Below are positions 38,335 to 47,332 of a stretch of DNA of 64,000 bases, in pieces. Numbering within the stretch: position 1 is the first letter of the stretch; the number at the start of each line of letters is the position of its first letter. The notes under the pieces are model-generated. The model was given only the letters and a program-made list of their open reading frames with translations. It did not search any database and was not told the DNA's origin. A program made the position numbers and the translations under genes. The DNA is from CAXMQZ01 sp963719055 (GTDB taxonomy: Bacteria > Acidobacteriota > Thermoanaerobaculia > Multivoradales > JAHEKO01): contig CAVRAU010000031.1 of the NCBI GenBank assembly GCA_963719055.1, positions 62,001-126,000 on the forward strand, in the 5' to 3' direction.

Positions 38335-39681
38335 CTATTGGGCTCTAACGTCGTAGGCAAAGAGATTCTCTTGCTCCTTGAGAAGCAACATACCGTTGGC
38401 GATCACCGGGTGAGACCAGCTGGGTTTCTTCGCACCTGGAATCGGGAACGAACCGTGCTCGACATACTCCTTGGGGTTGGCCTCGACCAGAATCATCAAG
38501 CCGTTCTGATAGCGAAAGTAGATCCGACCCTCGGCATAGGTGATGGCCGCGGAGTCCTTTCCTTCGTTGCGGATTGGCCCCCAAGCCACTTCACCGGTTT
38601 CCATCTTCACCACCAGCGGAAAGCCCTTGTTGTGACCGGTGCCGGTGTAGACGTAGCCCTCGTGCAGGATCAGGCCGCCGTGATGATTCTGCATGGTCTC
38701 GCCCTCGAGGAAGTAGACCTCTTCGGCCAGCCACTCGTTCTGCTCCTCTTCGGAATTCTCGTCGAAGTTCGGGTTCTTGGAGATTCTGAGCAGGGCCGCA
38801 CCCGTTCCGTAGCCCGAGGTCGAAAACACATAGTCGCCGGTGACGAGAGAGGTTGGGATATTGGCGATGTCGTTGGCCACCCGGTTGTAGCTCCAGAGCA
38901 TTTCGCCAGTCTCGGCATGGACACCCATCACCCCACGGCCCACGAGCTGGACATATTGTCGGGTGCCCGCGATCTCAGTCACCACGACAGAGGAATAGGC
39001 CGCTCCATCAGCGCCGATGGGACCGATGCGGCCGCCGCGAGTCACCCAGATCTCCTCGCCGGTCTGCTTGTCGAGGGCCACCATCATCGCCCGTATGTGA
39101 CCCGGTGTGACGATCACTTTGTTGCCGTCGACAAGGGGCGACTCGGTGTAGCGCCAGTCGTAGCTGCCCATGGCTTTCATCAGGTAGCTCTCGTATTTTT
39201 CCACCATGCTGACCCGCCAGACCTCTTTCCCCGTGGCAGCCTCGAGGGAGATGACGTCTCCTTCCGTGTTGGTGACAAAGAGGCGATCCCCGTCGGTGGT
39301 CGGAGTGCAGCGGGAACCGCCGTAGTCGTCTTCGTGGATAGGCCCTACCTTGGTCTTCCAAAGCAACCCGCCGTCGCTTTCCCGGAGGGCGAAGACGTAC
39401 TGTCCATCCTCCAGATCGCCCATGGTGTAGATCCGGCCATCCTTGACGGAAACGCTGGAGAAACCGGCACCGAGATCCTCGGCCTGCCAAGCCAGGGGCG
39501 GTCCTCCATCGGGCCACTCTTCAAGCAGCCCTGTCTCGGGCGACTTGCCATCGCGGTTCGGTCCTCGCCATTGTGGCCAGTCAGCCGACTGCAACGAATC
39601 GCCGATCCAAAGCATCGCCACCGTCGCGAGAACCGCAGTCCGGAGCGTCTGAGAAAGGGTCGAGGGACGAGAACAAGTCAT
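38335..39681 (-). CDS. Exported PQQ-like beta-propeller protein
   Basis: 448 residues from the ATG at 39681, preferred over an upstream TTG because AAGGAG lies 8 bases before it. A signal peptide covers the first 33 residues, ending near LQSADWPQWRG. The mature protein is an eight-bladed quinoprotein-type propeller: DWPQWRGPNRDGKSPETGL, YVFALRESDGGLLWKTKV, DVISLEAATGKEVWRVS, MVALDKQTGEEIWVTRG, GVMGVHAETGEMLWSYN and VVKMETGEVAWG. No cytochrome c motif (CxxCH) or catalytic dehydrogenase residues are evident, so this is likelier a BamB/PQQ_2-like binding protein than an alcohol dehydrogenase. It is divergent from the SLC13 permease gene. Confidence 0.9.
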   Translation of the reverse strand: MTCSRPSTLSQTLRTAVLATVAMLWIGDSLQSADWPQWRGPNRDGKSPETGLLEEWPDGGPPLAWQAEDLGAGFSSVSVKDGRIYTMGDLEDGQYVFALRESDGGLLWKTKVGPIHEDDYGGSRCTPTTDGDRLFVTNTEGDVISLEAATGKEVWRVSMVEKYESYLMKAMGSYDWRYTESPLVDGNKVIVTPGHIRAMMVALDKQTGEEIWVTRGGRIGPIGADGAAYSSVVVTEIAGTRQYVQLVGRGVMGVHAETGEMLWSYNRVANDIANIPTSLVTGDYVFSTSGYGTGAALLRISKNPNFDENSEEEQNEWLAEEVYFLEGETMQNHHGGLILHEGYVYTGTGHNKGFPLVVKMETGEVAWGPIRNEGKDSAAITYAEGRIYFRYQNGLMILVEANPKEYVEHGSFPIPGAKKPSWSHPVIANGMLLLKEQENLFAYDVRAQ

Positions 39682-39710
39682 TTCGGGCTCCTTGTCTATC
39701 AAGCTGCACT

Positions 39711-39779
39711 GCGGAATTCGAACTGATCCGGCTCAGCGGTACACGATTGCAGGATTCTACTGAATCTACGGCGGAATTC
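39711..39779. repeat. Paired GCGGAATTC direct repeats in divergent intergenic region
   Basis: GCGGAATTC occurs at 39711-39719 and again at 39771-39779, exactly 60 bp apart, in the 160-bp gap between the divergent propeller and SLC13 genes. An inverted repeat GATTC-N4-GAATC lies between them at 39753-39766. The arrangement could hold a regulator shared by both genes, but no cognate regulator is encoded nearby. Confidence 0.35.
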
Positions 39780-39841
39780 TCTTTCGGTTGCCGATCCTTT
39801 CTTAACCCCGCCACTTGTGGCATGGTTAGTCGCTGCTGACC

Positions 39842-41623
39842 ATGACCCTGGAAATTGCCTATCTGTTGACGCTCATCGTCGTGGCGCTGGTTCTGTTTGC
39901 CACTGAGGTTTTCTCCATCGACGTGGTGGGGCTGCTTCTCCTCCTGGCCCTGACCGTCCCAGGGATCTTGAGCCCTCGGCAGGCTCTGGCCGGGTTCGGA
40001 AGCGAGACCATCTTCGTCCTGATCGGCCTTTTCGTGCTGACCGCCGGCATCCGCAAAACCGGAGTCGTCGAGCGGTTGGGGCTTCGACTCGCCGCCTTTG
40101 GCAGTGATCGGCCCGTCGCCTTGACGCGGATGCTGATCACCTCCGCCACCGCCATGAGCGCCTTCATCTCCAACACGATCACCACTGCGGTGCTGCTGCC
40201 GATCACGGTAGGCAGTGCCAAGCGAGCCGGCATCTCGGTGGCCAAGGTCCTCATGCCGCTGGCGTTCGCGTCGATTCTGGCTGGCAGCATCACGGTCATC
40301 GCCACCTCGACCAACCTGGTGATCTCAGGCGAGCTGCCTGACTACGGGATGGAGAGAATCGGTTTTTTCGAGCTCGCTCCGGTCGGTATCGGTTTGACGG
40401 TGGCCGGACTTCTCTATCTGCTTTTCGTTGCGCCCCGCATCGTCCCCGATCGCTTCAAGGGCGATCGGCTGGAAAACTTTGGCTTGCGCAGGTACATCTC
40501 CGAGCTAATCATCCCCAGCGGCTCCAAACTGGATGGAAAAACGTTGGCCGAAAGCAAGCTGGGCGAGACCCTCAACCTCTCCGTGCTCTCCTTGCGCAGG
40601 GGCGATCGACGCAATCTGCAACCAAGATCCAATTCCAAACTAAGGGAAGCTGACATTCTCCTGATCGAGGGCTCTGCCGACGACATTCTGTCGATCAAGG
40701 ATGTGATGGGGGTGGATATCGACACCGGTTTCGAGGCCTCCGACACCGATCTGGAATCCGCTGGGGTGAGGATGGTAGAAGTCATGGTGACGCCCGAATC
40801 ACAATGGCTGCACAAATCGGCCAGGGCGAACGGATTTCGACAAGCGACCGGCCTTTCGGTCCTGGCGATCCACTCGCCAGGAGGCGAGCAGGACTATCAG
40901 CGCCAGTTGTCGAGGCAACGGATGGGCGCCGGTGACGTCCTGTTGCTGCAAGGCAGTATCGAAGATATCGAGCGCCTCGACCCTGCCGATCTTCTCAATC
41001 TGGAAGATGTCTCCGCCCACCACCCCCGCTCGACCAAGGGACCCTTGGCCGCGACGATCTTTGTCGCCGCTCTCTTTGTGGCCGCCACCGGTATCCTGCC
41101 CATGTCCGTCGCGTTCCTGACCGGCATCGTCGCCCTGATCTTGACCAAAGCGCTGCGGCCCGAGGAAGGGTATCGATCCATCAACTGGCGCCTTCTGGTT
41201 CTCATCGGTTGCATGATGGCCTTCGGAGTGGCTATGAAGGAGACCGGAACCTCGACGTTTCTCGCCAATCTGGTGGTCGAGTACGTAAGTCCGTTCGGCA
41301 CCCTGGCTGTGCTGGCGGCTTTCTTCGTTCTCACCTCGTTTCTCACTCAACCCATGTCCAATCAGGCCGCGGCCTTGATCGTCCTGCCGGTGGCCATCGA
41401 ATCGGCTCGGGCCCTGGGTGTGGACCCACGATCCCTGGTGATGTCGGTGACCTTCGCCGCTTCCTGCTCTTTCTTGACACCGTTGGAGCCGGCTTGCATC
41501 CTCGTCTACGGACCCGGCCGTTATCGCTTCTTCGACTTCTTCAAGGTAGGGTTGCCGCTGACCCTCATCGTGTTTGCCTTTTGTATGGCATTGATCCCGG
41601 TCTTTTGGCCGTTCCATCCCTGA
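39842..41623 (+). CDS. SLC13/DASS-type anion permease with two TrkA-C domains
   Basis: 593 residues. Two blocks of helices (about 1-200 and 390-593) flank two cytoplasmic RCK/TrkA-C domains (about 215-290 and 305-385; GSKLDGKTLAES, LREADILLIEGSADD and SPGGEQDYQRQLS). Family segments include AFGFGSETIFVLIGLFVL-like LAGFGSETIFVLIGLF, ISNTITTAVLLP, TVIATSTNLVISGEL and LTQPMSNQAAALIVLP. This is the SLC13-like permease type with RCK insertion, used for sulfate, dicarboxylates or other anions. The ATG is close to the divergent gene and has a weak ribosome site. It begins a run of four same-strand genes. Confidence 0.9.
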   Translation: MTLEIAYLLTLIVVALVLFATEVFSIDVVGLLLLLALTVPGILSPRQALAGFGSETIFVLIGLFVLTAGIRKTGVVERLGLRLAAFGSDRPVALTRMLITSATAMSAFISNTITTAVLLPITVGSAKRAGISVAKVLMPLAFASILAGSITVIATSTNLVISGELPDYGMERIGFFELAPVGIGLTVAGLLYLLFVAPRIVPDRFKGDRLENFGLRRYISELIIPSGSKLDGKTLAESKLGETLNLSVLSLRRGDRRNLQPRSNSKLREADILLIEGSADDILSIKDVMGVDIDTGFEASDTDLESAGVRMVEVMVTPESQWLHKSARANGFRQATGLSVLAIHSPGGEQDYQRQLSRQRMGAGDVLLLQGSIEDIERLDPADLLNLEDVSAHHPRSTKGPLAATIFVAALFVAATGILPMSVAFLTGIVALILTKALRPEEGYRSINWRLLVLIGCMMAFGVAMKETGTSTFLANLVVEYVSPFGTLAVLAAFFVLTSFLTQPMSNQAAALIVLPVAIESARALGVDPRSLVMSVTFAASCSFLTPLEPACILVYGPGRYRFFDFFKVGLPLTLIVFAFCMALIPVFWPFHP

Positions 41624-41638
41624 GGACTGGTGGCCATC

Positions 41639-42673
41639 ATGGTGAACCTGGCCATTGTGGGGTACGGCGATCTGGCACGCTCGGTCTACGGACCGGCCAT
41701 CACAGCCCTGGCACCCGAGGTCCAGTTGGCGGGAGTGGTGGAGCTCGACTCCGCGCGACGTCGCGACGCTGAGGCGGCCCTGCCTGAAATCCCCACATTT
41801 GCTTCTTTGGAAGGCGTGCTCTCTGCGACCAAGGTGGATGGTGTCCTCATCGCCACCCCACCCACGACCCATGCCGATCTCGCGGTCGCAGCCTTCGACG
41901 CCGGTCTCGCCGTTTACGTGGAGAAGCCTCTGGCAGCAGACGAGAAAGATGGCCGAAGGATTGTCGAGGCTTGGAAGCGAGCGGGAACCATTGGCATGGT
42001 GGGCTTCAACTACCGATGTAACTCGATCATCCGAGATCTCCGTCGGGCGCTGGCTGACGGAGAGATCGGTACGGTGGTGACGGCGCGTACCTCCTTTGGC
42101 TTGGCGCCGGAGGAGCTTCCACCGTGGAAACAGAGGCGAGCTACGGGCGGCGGTGCGCTCCTCGATCTGGGTTCACACCACATCGACCTCCTGATGTACC
42201 TTTTCCAGGCACCTGTGGAGACGGTGGGCTGCCATATCTGGTCGGACCGCACCGAAGACGACAACGCCGTACTCATCCTGACGTTCGCATCCGGTGTCGT
42301 GGCTCAGATCCATGTCTCGTCGAGCTCGGTAGAGGAGGACAGGATCGAGATTCACGGCCGCGACGGCAAGCTGATCTACGATCGTTACTTCAGCGAACGC
42401 CTGCAGCGTACCGGCCGGTCCTCGGGACAAGTTCGCAAGCAACTCCTGATCAACCGATTCATGAGTTTCGTACCCGGTCGAGATCTGCCTGAGAAGCTAC
42501 GATCTCCTTTGCGAGAGCCATCCTTCCCGCGCGCGATCGGGAGGTTTGTCGAGGCGATCGCCACAGGCGACCCCAAACTACCCGACATCGAAGACGGCTG
42601 GCGATGCCTGCAGGTGATCCTGGCTGCCGAGCAGGCCCACAGAGAGGGAAGAGTGGAAGAGGTAGGCGTATGA
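41639..42673 (+). CDS. Gfo/Idh/MocA-family oxidoreductase
   Basis: 344 residues from ATG at 41639; a GTG at 41630 is possible but would crowd the GAGGA ribosome site at 41622. An N-terminal Rossmann domain reads NLAIVGYGDLARSVYGPAI, IATPPTTHADLAVAA and the conserved EKPLAAD at about 103, the family EKP motif whose Lys is catalytic. DLGSHHIDLLMYLF near 180 supplies the His/Asp pair. The family oxidises or reduces sugars and cyclitols with NAD(P). It follows the SLC13 gene by 15 bp and overlaps the first glycosyltransferase as ATGA at 42670, so it probably modifies a sugar used in glycan synthesis. Confidence 0.92.
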   Translation: MVNLAIVGYGDLARSVYGPAITALAPEVQLAGVVELDSARRRDAEAALPEIPTFASLEGVLSATKVDGVLIATPPTTHADLAVAAFDAGLAVYVEKPLAADEKDGRRIVEAWKRAGTIGMVGFNYRCNSIIRDLRRALADGEIGTVVTARTSFGLAPEELPPWKQRRATGGGALLDLGSHHIDLLMYLFQAPVETVGCHIWSDRTEDDNAVLILTFASGVVAQIHVSSSSVEEDRIEIHGRDGKLIYDRYFSERLQRTGRSSGQVRKQLLINRFMSFVPGRDLPEKLRSPLREPSFPRAIGRFVEAIATGDPKLPDIEDGWRCLQVILAAEQAHREGRVEEVGV

Positions 42674-43632
42674 GCAAGGTCGATTTGTCGGTGATTCTCA
42701 TCACGGCTAGCGACTATCGTCGGCTGCGAAAGACCATTCAGCACCTGGCGGTGCAGGATATGGCCGATCGGATGCAGTTGATTCTTGTCTGCCAGAAGGC
42801 GTCCAATCTCGAGGTCCCACCGGAGGACGTGCAGAGATTCGGCGAGCTGACGATCTTCGAATCCGGCCCCATGCAATCCACCGGCGCGCCCCGTGCCGAG
42901 GCTGTCTCCGTCGCCAACGGCGATGTCACGGTCTTCGCGGAAGATCACTGTTTCCCGCAGCCTGGGTGGGCCCGCGCCCTTGTCGAGGCCCACACAGCGG
43001 GCCACGCCGCGGTCGGGCCAAGCATGAGCAACGCCAATCCGGAGACCTCACTCAGCTGGGCCGACGTCAGCCTGAACTTCGGACCCAGCGTCGATCAGCA
43101 GACCTCCGAGACCTCGTCACTGCTTTGTTGGCACAACACCTCCTACACCACCGGAGTTCTCCAGCAGCAGAAGGACCTGGGAACGTTGCTGGAAGCAGAA
43201 GGGGTTCTCTTCCGTCGACTGGAGGAGGCCGGTCAGTCTCTGTTCAGAACGGCCGATGCGCGCGTCGTCCACATCAACATCTCCGCGATCCGGGGCTTCC
43301 TGCTGGGTCAGTTCTGGGGAACTCGACTCTTCTGGGCGACCCTGACAGACGTCGAGGATTGGTCGTGGCTGCGACGACTGTTCTTTGCCGTTGCCTCTCC
43401 CGCCTTGGCTGCCCGGCGATTCTTCCGGGGTCTGAAGGACCTGCGCCGCATCGCCCCCGAGCGAACATTCTCTGCCCTGCCCTATCTGACCAGCGGATCG
43501 ATCGTCCTGACCGCCGGGGCGGTGGCGGGTCTTCTCGGAGGCCCCGGCAACTGTATGAAGTACCGCCTCAGCCTCGAGTTCGAGCGCGAGGCGCATCTGG
43601 CTGCGGGCGAGGAGCAGCTTCTCTTTGTCTGA
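42670..43632 (+). CDS. GT2-like glycosyltransferase, divergent active-site motif
   Basis: 320 residues. The GT-A start LSVILITASDYRRLRKTIQHL and QLILVCQKAS are family-like. Where a GT2 enzyme usually has DxD or DDD, this protein has VFAEDHCFPQPGWARALVEAH, so the metal-binding motif is EDH. Membrane-associated hydrophobic segments lie near the C-terminus (SGSIVLTAGAVAGLLGG). It starts inside the oxidoreductase stop (ATGA) and overlaps the next glycosyltransferase, so the three genes are coupled. A role in cell-surface glycan assembly is likely; donor and acceptor are unknown. Confidence 0.85.
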   Translation: MSKVDLSVILITASDYRRLRKTIQHLAVQDMADRMQLILVCQKASNLEVPPEDVQRFGELTIFESGPMQSTGAPRAEAVSVANGDVTVFAEDHCFPQPGWARALVEAHTAGHAAVGPSMSNANPETSLSWADVSLNFGPSVDQQTSETSSLLCWHNTSYTTGVLQQQKDLGTLLEAEGVLFRRLEEAGQSLFRTADARVVHINISAIRGFLLGQFWGTRLFWATLTDVEDWSWLRRLFFAVASPALAARRFFRGLKDLRRIAPERTFSALPYLTSGSIVLTAGAVAGLLGGPGNCMKYRLSLEFEREAHLAAGEEQLLFV

Positions 43633-44539
43633 TGCAGCCCCATTGCGGCCTCGACTCTCGGTCATTGTCCCGACCTGCAATCGCGACCGGTCTCTAGCCC
43701 GCTGCCTGGCGGCACTCGCCGCCCAGACCCTGTCGGGTGCCGACTTCGAGGTTGTCGTGGTCGACGACTCCGGCAATCCCGAGACCGGCCAAACCCTCCC
43801 CGAGAACCTCGAAGTGGCCCGGCTTCAGCTGCTACGACATGACCGCAACATGGGGGCCGCGGCCGCCCGCAACACCGGGGCGCGCGCCGCCAGCGAGCCC
43901 TTCCTGGCCTTTGTCGACGACGACTGTGTACCCGCATCCGACTGGGCCGCCCAACTGACGATGCTGCTGCCCACAGCGAGCGGCGCGGCTCTGGTGGGCG
44001 CCGTGCGCGTCGACGATCCACAGCCCGGTGCCGATCGGGTCACTCAACTGCTCTCCAACCCCCTGGAAGCGGCCGACGGCACCCTGGTTCGCGCCCAGAC
44101 CGCCAATCTATCCCTGCCAGCAGCCGGTTTCGAGGCACTAGGCGGATTCGATGAGAGCTATCTCGGAGCGGGCTACGAGGACTACGACTTCTGCCGACGT
44201 TGGCGGGCGAGCGGCCGTCGAATCGTGGCAGCACCGCAAGCCGTCGTTCATCACAGACGCAACACCACCCTGGCCGGATTCTGGCGACAGCACTACCGCT
44301 ACGGACTGGGTGCGGCCCGATTCTACGCTCCTGGAGCGAACGCGCCTCGACCACCTCTGAAAGCCAGTCTGAGGCGAGTACTGCAGGCTGTCGGTGCAGG
44401 GAGAACGCTTCCCGAGAAACTTGGACACCTCGGCTGGGTGGGGCTGTCGCAATGTGCGATGCTCGTTGGCTTTGCCACCGGGCGGATCTTCCGATCCTCG
44501 CCCCACCCACCAAGGGTCAACGGTACTGGACCCGTCTGA
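43625..44539 (+). CDS. GT2 glycosyltransferase
   Basis: 304 residues starting at TTG 43625, which overlaps the preceding stop; no ATG or GTG lies before the fold. The GT-A domain has LSVIVPTCNRDRSLARCL, VVVVDDSGNP, NMGAAAARNTGAR, the DxD-type FVDDDCVPAS near 97, GGFDESYLGAGYEDYDFCRRW near 176 and a HHRRN box. This is the rhamnosyl/WcaA type of GT2, using a nucleotide sugar and a lipid or protein acceptor at the inner membrane. It is the last of four co-directional genes, and its TGA abuts the SOD stop in a TGATCA shared at 44537-44542. Confidence 0.9.
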   Translation: MSDAAPLRPRLSVIVPTCNRDRSLARCLAALAAQTLSGADFEVVVVDDSGNPETGQTLPENLEVARLQLLRHDRNMGAAAARNTGARAASEPFLAFVDDDCVPASDWAAQLTMLLPTASGAALVGAVRVDDPQPGADRVTQLLSNPLEAADGTLVRAQTANLSLPAAGFEALGGFDESYLGAGYEDYDFCRRWRASGRRIVAAPQAVVHHRRNTTLAGFWRQHYRYGLGAARFYAPGANAPRPPLKASLRRVLQAVGAGRTLPEKLGHLGWVGLSQCAMLVGFATGRIFRSSPHPPRVNGTGPV

Positions 44540-45235
44540 TCAGTCGGTCAGCTTGTGCAGGGCCTCTTCCAGTTTGCCCCACTGCGTCTTGGCCCAGTCG
44601 GTGACATCCTGGATGCCGCCGGCGACCTTGGTCATCGTCAGATAACCGCTCACCCGATCCCAGTCGACGACGTTCCACCACTCGGCGATGTAGTCGGGCC
44701 GCCGATTCTGGTAGTTGAGATAGTAGGCATGCTCCCACACATCCAGACCCAGGATTGGAATCAGGCCGTCGGACACCGGGTTGTCCTGATTCGGCGTGCT
44801 GGTGACCACCAACTTGCCATCGGCGCCAACACATAGCCAAGCCCAGCCACTGCCGAAACGCGTGACTCCCGCTTTGGCGAAGGCAGCTTTGAAATCGTCG
44901 AATGAACCGAAAGCGTCGTTGATGGCATCGGCCAGACCGCCGCTGGGCTCGCCGCCACCCTTGGCGCTCATGAGCGTCCAGAACATACTGTGATTCACAT
45001 GACCGCCACCGTTGTTGCGAACTGCTCCGCGAATATCCTTCGGCAGAGCATCGAGGTCGATAAGCAGCTCGATCGCAGTCTTGTCCTGCAGCTCGGGATG
45101 CCCTTCGAGAGCCGCGTTGAGATTGTTCACATAGGCTGCATGATGCTTGTCATGATGAATCCCCATGGTCGCGGTATCGATATAGGGCTCCAGCGCATTA
45201 GTGTCGTAAGGTAGATCCGGTAACTTGAAAGCCAT
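44540..45235 (-). CDS. sodA: Superoxide dismutase, Mn-type Fe/Mn family
   Basis: 231 residues. The metal ligands are His27 in MGIHHDKHH, a His in NNGGGHVNHSMFW, and the Asp and His of LDVWEHAYYLNYQNRRPDY. GGGHVNH, GSGWAWL and the Gln in NQDNPV are the Mn-type pattern; Fe-type enzymes usually have Ala-Gln and GWTWL instead. It converts superoxide to oxygen and hydrogen peroxide in the cytoplasm; no signal peptide is present. GAGAGGA lies before the ATG. Transcribed alone, convergent with the GT2 gene. Confidence 0.96.
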   Translation of the reverse strand: MAFKLPDLPYDTNALEPYIDTATMGIHHDKHHAAYVNNLNAALEGHPELQDKTAIELLIDLDALPKDIRGAVRNNGGGHVNHSMFWTLMSAKGGGEPSGGLADAINDAFGSFDDFKAAFAKAGVTRFGSGWAWLCVGADGKLVVTSTPNQDNPVSDGLIPILGLDVWEHAYYLNYQNRRPDYIAEWWNVVDWDRVSGYLTMTKVAGGIQDVTDWAKTQWGKLEEALHKLTD

Positions 45236-45327
45236 GATGTGTCCTCTCTTGAGTATTTGTGTGCGTTTCAGCCGTTCAGTCTAGCAGGCTTGAAACAGGT
45301 AACGGACTCCAATTTGCCAGGATTCTC

Positions 45328-46500
45328 ATGATCGACAACGCGCACATCGACCCAGCGGACGAGCTCACCTGCCTGGGACATGGCGAAGATCCGCAGTCCC
45401 AAGCCGGATCGATGTCCCCTCCGATCGTTCAGACCTCTCTCTTCGCACATCGATCCACGGATGACCTGACCGCGGGCCTGGCGGCCGAACACCAGTCCCA
45501 CGTCTACACGCTGGGGCAGAACCCGACTGTCGAGGCGGTCGAAACCAAGATCGCCAAACTAGAGCGCGGAGAGTCGTGCAAGGTGCTCTCTTCCGGCATG
45601 GCGGCCATCAGCGCTGTCTTCCTCGGGCTTCTCGAATCCGGTGCGCATATTCTGTTCGTCAACAACACCTACGGTCCAACTCTCCAGCTCGCCGATCGTC
45701 TGCGATCCTTTGGCATTGACTACGACGTGGTGCTGAGCTCGGATCTGGATCCGATCGCAGCATCTATGAAGCCCGAAACTCGAATGGTCTGGATGGAGAG
45801 CCCAGGGACGATGCTATTTCGGGTCGTGGACATCGGTGCCATTGCCGAGTTGGCGCGGGAGCACGGCGCCTTGACAGTCATCGACAACAGTTGGGCAACA
45901 CCCCTGTTTCAGAAGCCCCTCCTGCTGGGGGTGGATCTGGTCGTCCACGCGGCGACCAAGTACATGGGCGGGCATAGCGACGTCATCGCCGGCGCGATCG
46001 TCGGTTCCGCAGAGCTTCTGAAGAAGATCTTCTACAACAGCTATCTGCTCCTGGGCGGCGCCATCGGACCCTTCGATGCCTGGCTGGTCAACCGCGGCTT
46101 ACGAACGCTCCCCAACCGGATGCGACAGCACCACACCGATGGTCTGGCGCTGGCTCTGTACCTGGACGAGCAACCCGAGGTCCGACGGGTCTTTCACCCT
46201 GGCGTGGCGGCCGACCCGGCGTTGATCAAGACACAACTCTCGGGCTTCTCGGGACTCTTCAGCTTCGAGCTCAATACCGACAGCTACGCGGAGGTGGCCT
46301 CGTTCGTCGATCGCTTGCGACTCTTCCGCATCGGTGTGAGCTGGGGAGGAGTCGAGAGCCTCGCCTTGACCCCCAATCAAAGCACCAACGCCGCCAACCT
46401 GGCCTGCCAACAGATTCCACCCGGCACGGTGAGACTTTCAGTGGGTCTAGAAGGGGCGACGGTCCTCATCAAAGATCTTGAGCAGGCCCTCTCAAGATAG
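45328..46500 (+). CDS. Cys/Met-metabolism PLP-dependent enzyme (cystathionine beta-lyase/gamma-synthase family)
   Basis: 390 residues from ATG 45328, with AGGA five bases upstream; a longer in-frame GTG start at 45259 would add 23 unsupported residues. Motifs are SPPIVQTSLF near 30, VYTLGQNPTVEAVETKIAKLE, SSGMAAISAVFLGL, VWMESPGTMLF, VIDNSWATPLFQKPL and the PLP lysine in HAATKYMGGHSDV. The TPLFQKP loop resembles MetC-type beta-lyases. It probably cleaves or makes cystathionine, or degrades a sulfur amino acid. YceH follows 10 bp later, so they may share a transcript. Confidence 0.93.
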   Translation: MIDNAHIDPADELTCLGHGEDPQSQAGSMSPPIVQTSLFAHRSTDDLTAGLAAEHQSHVYTLGQNPTVEAVETKIAKLERGESCKVLSSGMAAISAVFLGLLESGAHILFVNNTYGPTLQLADRLRSFGIDYDVVLSSDLDPIAASMKPETRMVWMESPGTMLFRVVDIGAIAELAREHGALTVIDNSWATPLFQKPLLLGVDLVVHAATKYMGGHSDVIAGAIVGSAELLKKIFYNSYLLLGGAIGPFDAWLVNRGLRTLPNRMRQHHTDGLALALYLDEQPEVRRVFHPGVAADPALIKTQLSGFSGLFSFELNTDSYAEVASFVDRLRLFRIGVSWGGVESLALTPNQSTNAANLACQQIPPGTVRLSVGLEGATVLIKDLEQALSR

Positions 46501-46510
46501 AGTTCCAGTC

Positions 46511-47161
46511 ATGATGCGGACGATCCGTGAGCTGGACGCCCCCGAGGTGCGAGTACTCGGGGCGTTGATGGAGAAAGAGCGGGCGACACCAGATCAGTAC
46601 CCGATGACGGTCAACGCACTGATCGCCGCCTGTAACCAGAAGAGCAACCGCGAGCCGGTTACCGAGCTGAGCGAGACCGAGGTAGTGGAGGCGCTCGAGC
46701 GCCTACGCGGAGACGTCCTGGCGTGGCGCAGCGAAGGCGCCCGCGTCGAGCGCTGGAGTCAGTCGATCAGTCGCCGTCTCGAGCTGAACTCGGCGTCGAA
46801 GGCAATTCTGACCCTGCTCATGCTGCGCGGGCCGCAGACGCCTGGCCAGCTCCGATCTCGCAGCGGCCGGCTGCACCCCTTCTCCGAGCTTGCCGAGGTC
46901 GAGGCCACCCTGCGCGAGATGGCTGCGGGCGACGCGCCGCTGGCAATCACTCTGAAGCGGCAGCCCGGCACGAAGGAAAGTCGCTGGGCTCATCTTCTCG
47001 GCCCCGAACCTGCCCGTGACCCCACGAGATCCACATCAACCATGCCTCCTCCCCAACCTGCTACCGGTCCCGGGTTGAGCGAACGACTGGACGCGGTGGA
47101 ACGACGTGTGGAAGAACTGGCCGGCGAGCTCAGACGACTGCGAGAGGAGCTCGGCAGCTAG
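46511..47161 (+). CDS. yceH: YceH/UPF0502-family protein
   Basis: 216 residues from ATG 46511. The DUF480 signature is clear: VRVLGALMEKERATPDQYPMT, NALIAACNQKSNREPV, and the second winged-helix-like repeat LTLLMLRGPQTPGQLRSRSGRLHPF. The C-terminal 35 residues form a predicted coiled coil (LSERLDAVERRVEELAGEL). The family has two winged-helix domains but no established function. It follows the PLP enzyme by 10 bp. Confidence 0.93.
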   Translation: MMRTIRELDAPEVRVLGALMEKERATPDQYPMTVNALIAACNQKSNREPVTELSETEVVEALERLRGDVLAWRSEGARVERWSQSISRRLELNSASKAILTLLMLRGPQTPGQLRSRSGRLHPFSELAEVEATLREMAAGDAPLAITLKRQPGTKESRWAHLLGPEPARDPTRSTSTMPPPQPATGPGLSERLDAVERRVEELAGELRRLREELGS

Positions 47162-47173
47162 CCATTTGGCCTC

Positions 47174-47332
47174 TCAGTATTGGTTGGGCTCGTCGCGGGA
47201 CGGGATGGGCTCAGCGCCGCTTTCCTTCAGCGCTTTCCTCTGCTCCATCTTCTCTTTCTTGGCTAGGCGTTTCTCTCTCTTCTTCTGCTCACGCTGGCGC
47301 TTGGCTTGGGTTTGAGGTCCTGGTCTTGCCAT
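47174..47332 (-). CDS. Small highly basic protein
   Basis: 52 residues from the ATG at 47332, which is preceded by GGAAGGAG. Composition is dominated by Lys, Arg, Glu and Gln (QAKRQREQKKREKRLAKKEK), giving a single charged helix. Proteins of this kind occur in many Proteobacteria and Acidobacteria without assigned function and may bind RNA or ribosomes. It is convergent with YceH with a 12-bp gap. I do not recognise a named family. Confidence 0.7.
   Translation of the reverse strand: MARPGPQTQAKRQREQKKREKRLAKKEKMEQRKALKESGAEPIPSRDEPNQY

Noticed and set aside
38287..39726. A 479-codon antisense open frame opposite the PQQ-like propeller gene
   Set aside because: No domain or ribosome site, and the opposite strand has a signal peptide and propeller repeats.
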